This document shows positions 23,276 through 23,618 of a stretch of DNA of 23,618 nt, in pieces. Position 1 is the first letter of the stretch; each line of letters starts with the position of its first letter. The notes under the pieces are model-generated. The model worked only from the letters and a program-made list of their open reading frames with translations, was not told where the DNA came from and ran no database searches. Source of the DNA: Proteobacteria bacterium UBA7447 (GTDB lineage Bacteria; Pseudomonadota; Gammaproteobacteria; Arenicellales; UBA868); NCBI GenBank assembly GCA_002477475.1, contig DLPX01000054.1, positions 35,911 to 59,528 on the forward strand, given 5' to 3'. Made by a program: the position numbers and the translations under genes.

Positions 23276-23455
23276 GTGGGATCTCAAAAAAGTCCCTGCA
23301 TCAATGTCTGCGATTTTCGCGGTCCTAAAGGCTGGTGCGTCGGCTGTGGGCGGACCCGAGAGGAGTGCCGCAATTGGAAATCACTGAAACCCTACGCGCA
23401 GACCCTGCTGATCAAGGAGCTCGGCAGAAGAAAAAAGAAGATGGACAGGAAATAG
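23276..23455 (+). CDS. DUF1289 family small cysteine-rich protein
   Basis: A 59-residue protein not extending past a GTG start at 23276. It has the DUF1289 pattern SPC-INVC-(8)-C-VG-C-GRTREE, with C8, C12, C21 and C24 as probable metal or Fe-S ligands, then a WKSLKPYAQTLL helix and a Lys/Arg-rich end. An extra C31 replaces the usual isoleucine-type position in RTxxEI. The frame is open back to 23228 but has no ATG, so the exact start is uncertain. It lies 48 bases after the orphan gene. Function of the family is unknown. Confidence 0.78.
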   Translation: MGSQKSPCINVCDFRGPKGWCVGCGRTREECRNWKSLKPYAQTLLIKELGRRKKKMDRK

Positions 23456-23510
23456 TTTCTGCCATTTCGGCCCTGTCAGTCGATATCGCGCTAATCCATG
23501 CCCTCTAGCA

Positions 23511-23537
23511 GGGTTCGTCTCATACCCACCTTTTTTT
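23511..23537 (+). terminator. Weak terminator candidate after the DUF1289 gene
   Basis: GGGT (23511-23514) can pair with ACCC (23524-23527) around nine bases, followed three bases later by seven T (23531-23537). The stem is short, so it is only a candidate. Confidence 0.35.
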
Positions 23538-23566
23538 CCACAAATCAATACTTTAACAGCCAAATT

Positions 23567-23618
23567 ATGTCGCTGGATAAGCCAATTGATTTTTCTTATC
23601 TGCTGGATAACGAGATAG
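23567..23618 (+). CDS. Possible gene start running off the window
   Basis: ATG 23567 opens 17 codons (MSLDKPIDFSYLLDNEI) with no stop before the window ends. The preceding bases are A+T-rich, compatible with a promoter region after the weak terminator. No ribosome binding site is clear and no family is recognised. Confidence 0.35.
   Translation, partial: MSLDKPIDFSYLLDNEI

Noticed and set aside
1..23618. CRISPR array, prophage, insertion sequence, tRNA or known riboswitch
   Set aside because: Read through for direct repeats with spacers, transposase-like proteins, cloverleaf patterns and common riboswitch cores; none was recognised by eye.

Overview
The window is a contiguous piece of a GC-rich gammaproteobacterial chromosome. 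The evidence is a trxA-rho-rpmE run, argS followed by a SPOR-domain gene, gammaproteobacterial-type HemL, PrmB and NudC, and above all a class III (PhaC/PhaE) polyhydroxyalkanoate (PHA) locus whose layout resembles that of purple sulfur bacteria (Chromatiales). The lineage call is an inference from gene content only. No CRISPR array, insertion sequence, tRNA or rRNA was recognised.

Region 1 (about 1-5071, + strand) is housekeeping and redox: thioredoxin, Rho with a C-rich leader, ribosomal protein L31, a secreted staphylococcal-type nuclease, a PCu(A)C copper chaperone next to a Sco-family copper/thiol protein (both serving cytochrome oxidase assembly), and the L3 glutamine methyltransferase PrmB. 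Region 2 (about 5091-8569) has rubredoxin (-) divergent from hemL (+), then three minus-strand genes: a DUF4870-type membrane protein, a cold-shock protein and the NADH pyrophosphatase NudC. Region 3 (8725-11082, +) is argS plus a SPOR protein.

Region 4 (11094-18056) is a complete poly-3-hydroxybutyrate unit. phaE-phaC lie on the minus strand. Divergent from them on the plus strand are phasin phaP, thiolase phaA, reductase phaB, regulator phaR and a thiamine-diphosphate enzyme of the acetolactate-synthase superfamily. PhaA and PhaB make 3-hydroxybutyryl-CoA from acetyl-CoA, PhaEC polymerises it, PhaP coats the granule, and PhaR presumably links granule state to transcription. The motif TGC-NN-TGCAA occurs four times, only in the phaE/phaP intergenic region and just upstream of phaR in what I read. 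I propose it as the PhaR operator. PhaE is short and carries a lysine/alanine-rich, histone-H1-like tail.

Region 5 (18083-23618) is more mixed: a MazG-type pyrophosphatase, a malonyl-CoA synthetase-like ligase (-), an orphan alpha/beta hydrolase, a 58-aa acidic small protein, an M20 amidohydrolase, an orphan 147-aa protein with its own extended -10 promoter, a 59-aa DUF1289 cysteine-motif protein, and the first codons of a possible gene running off the end. No gene-free stretch exceeds 300 bases. The longest (12893-13152, 13537-13778, 381-611, 22577-22783) are described as regulatory features or findings.
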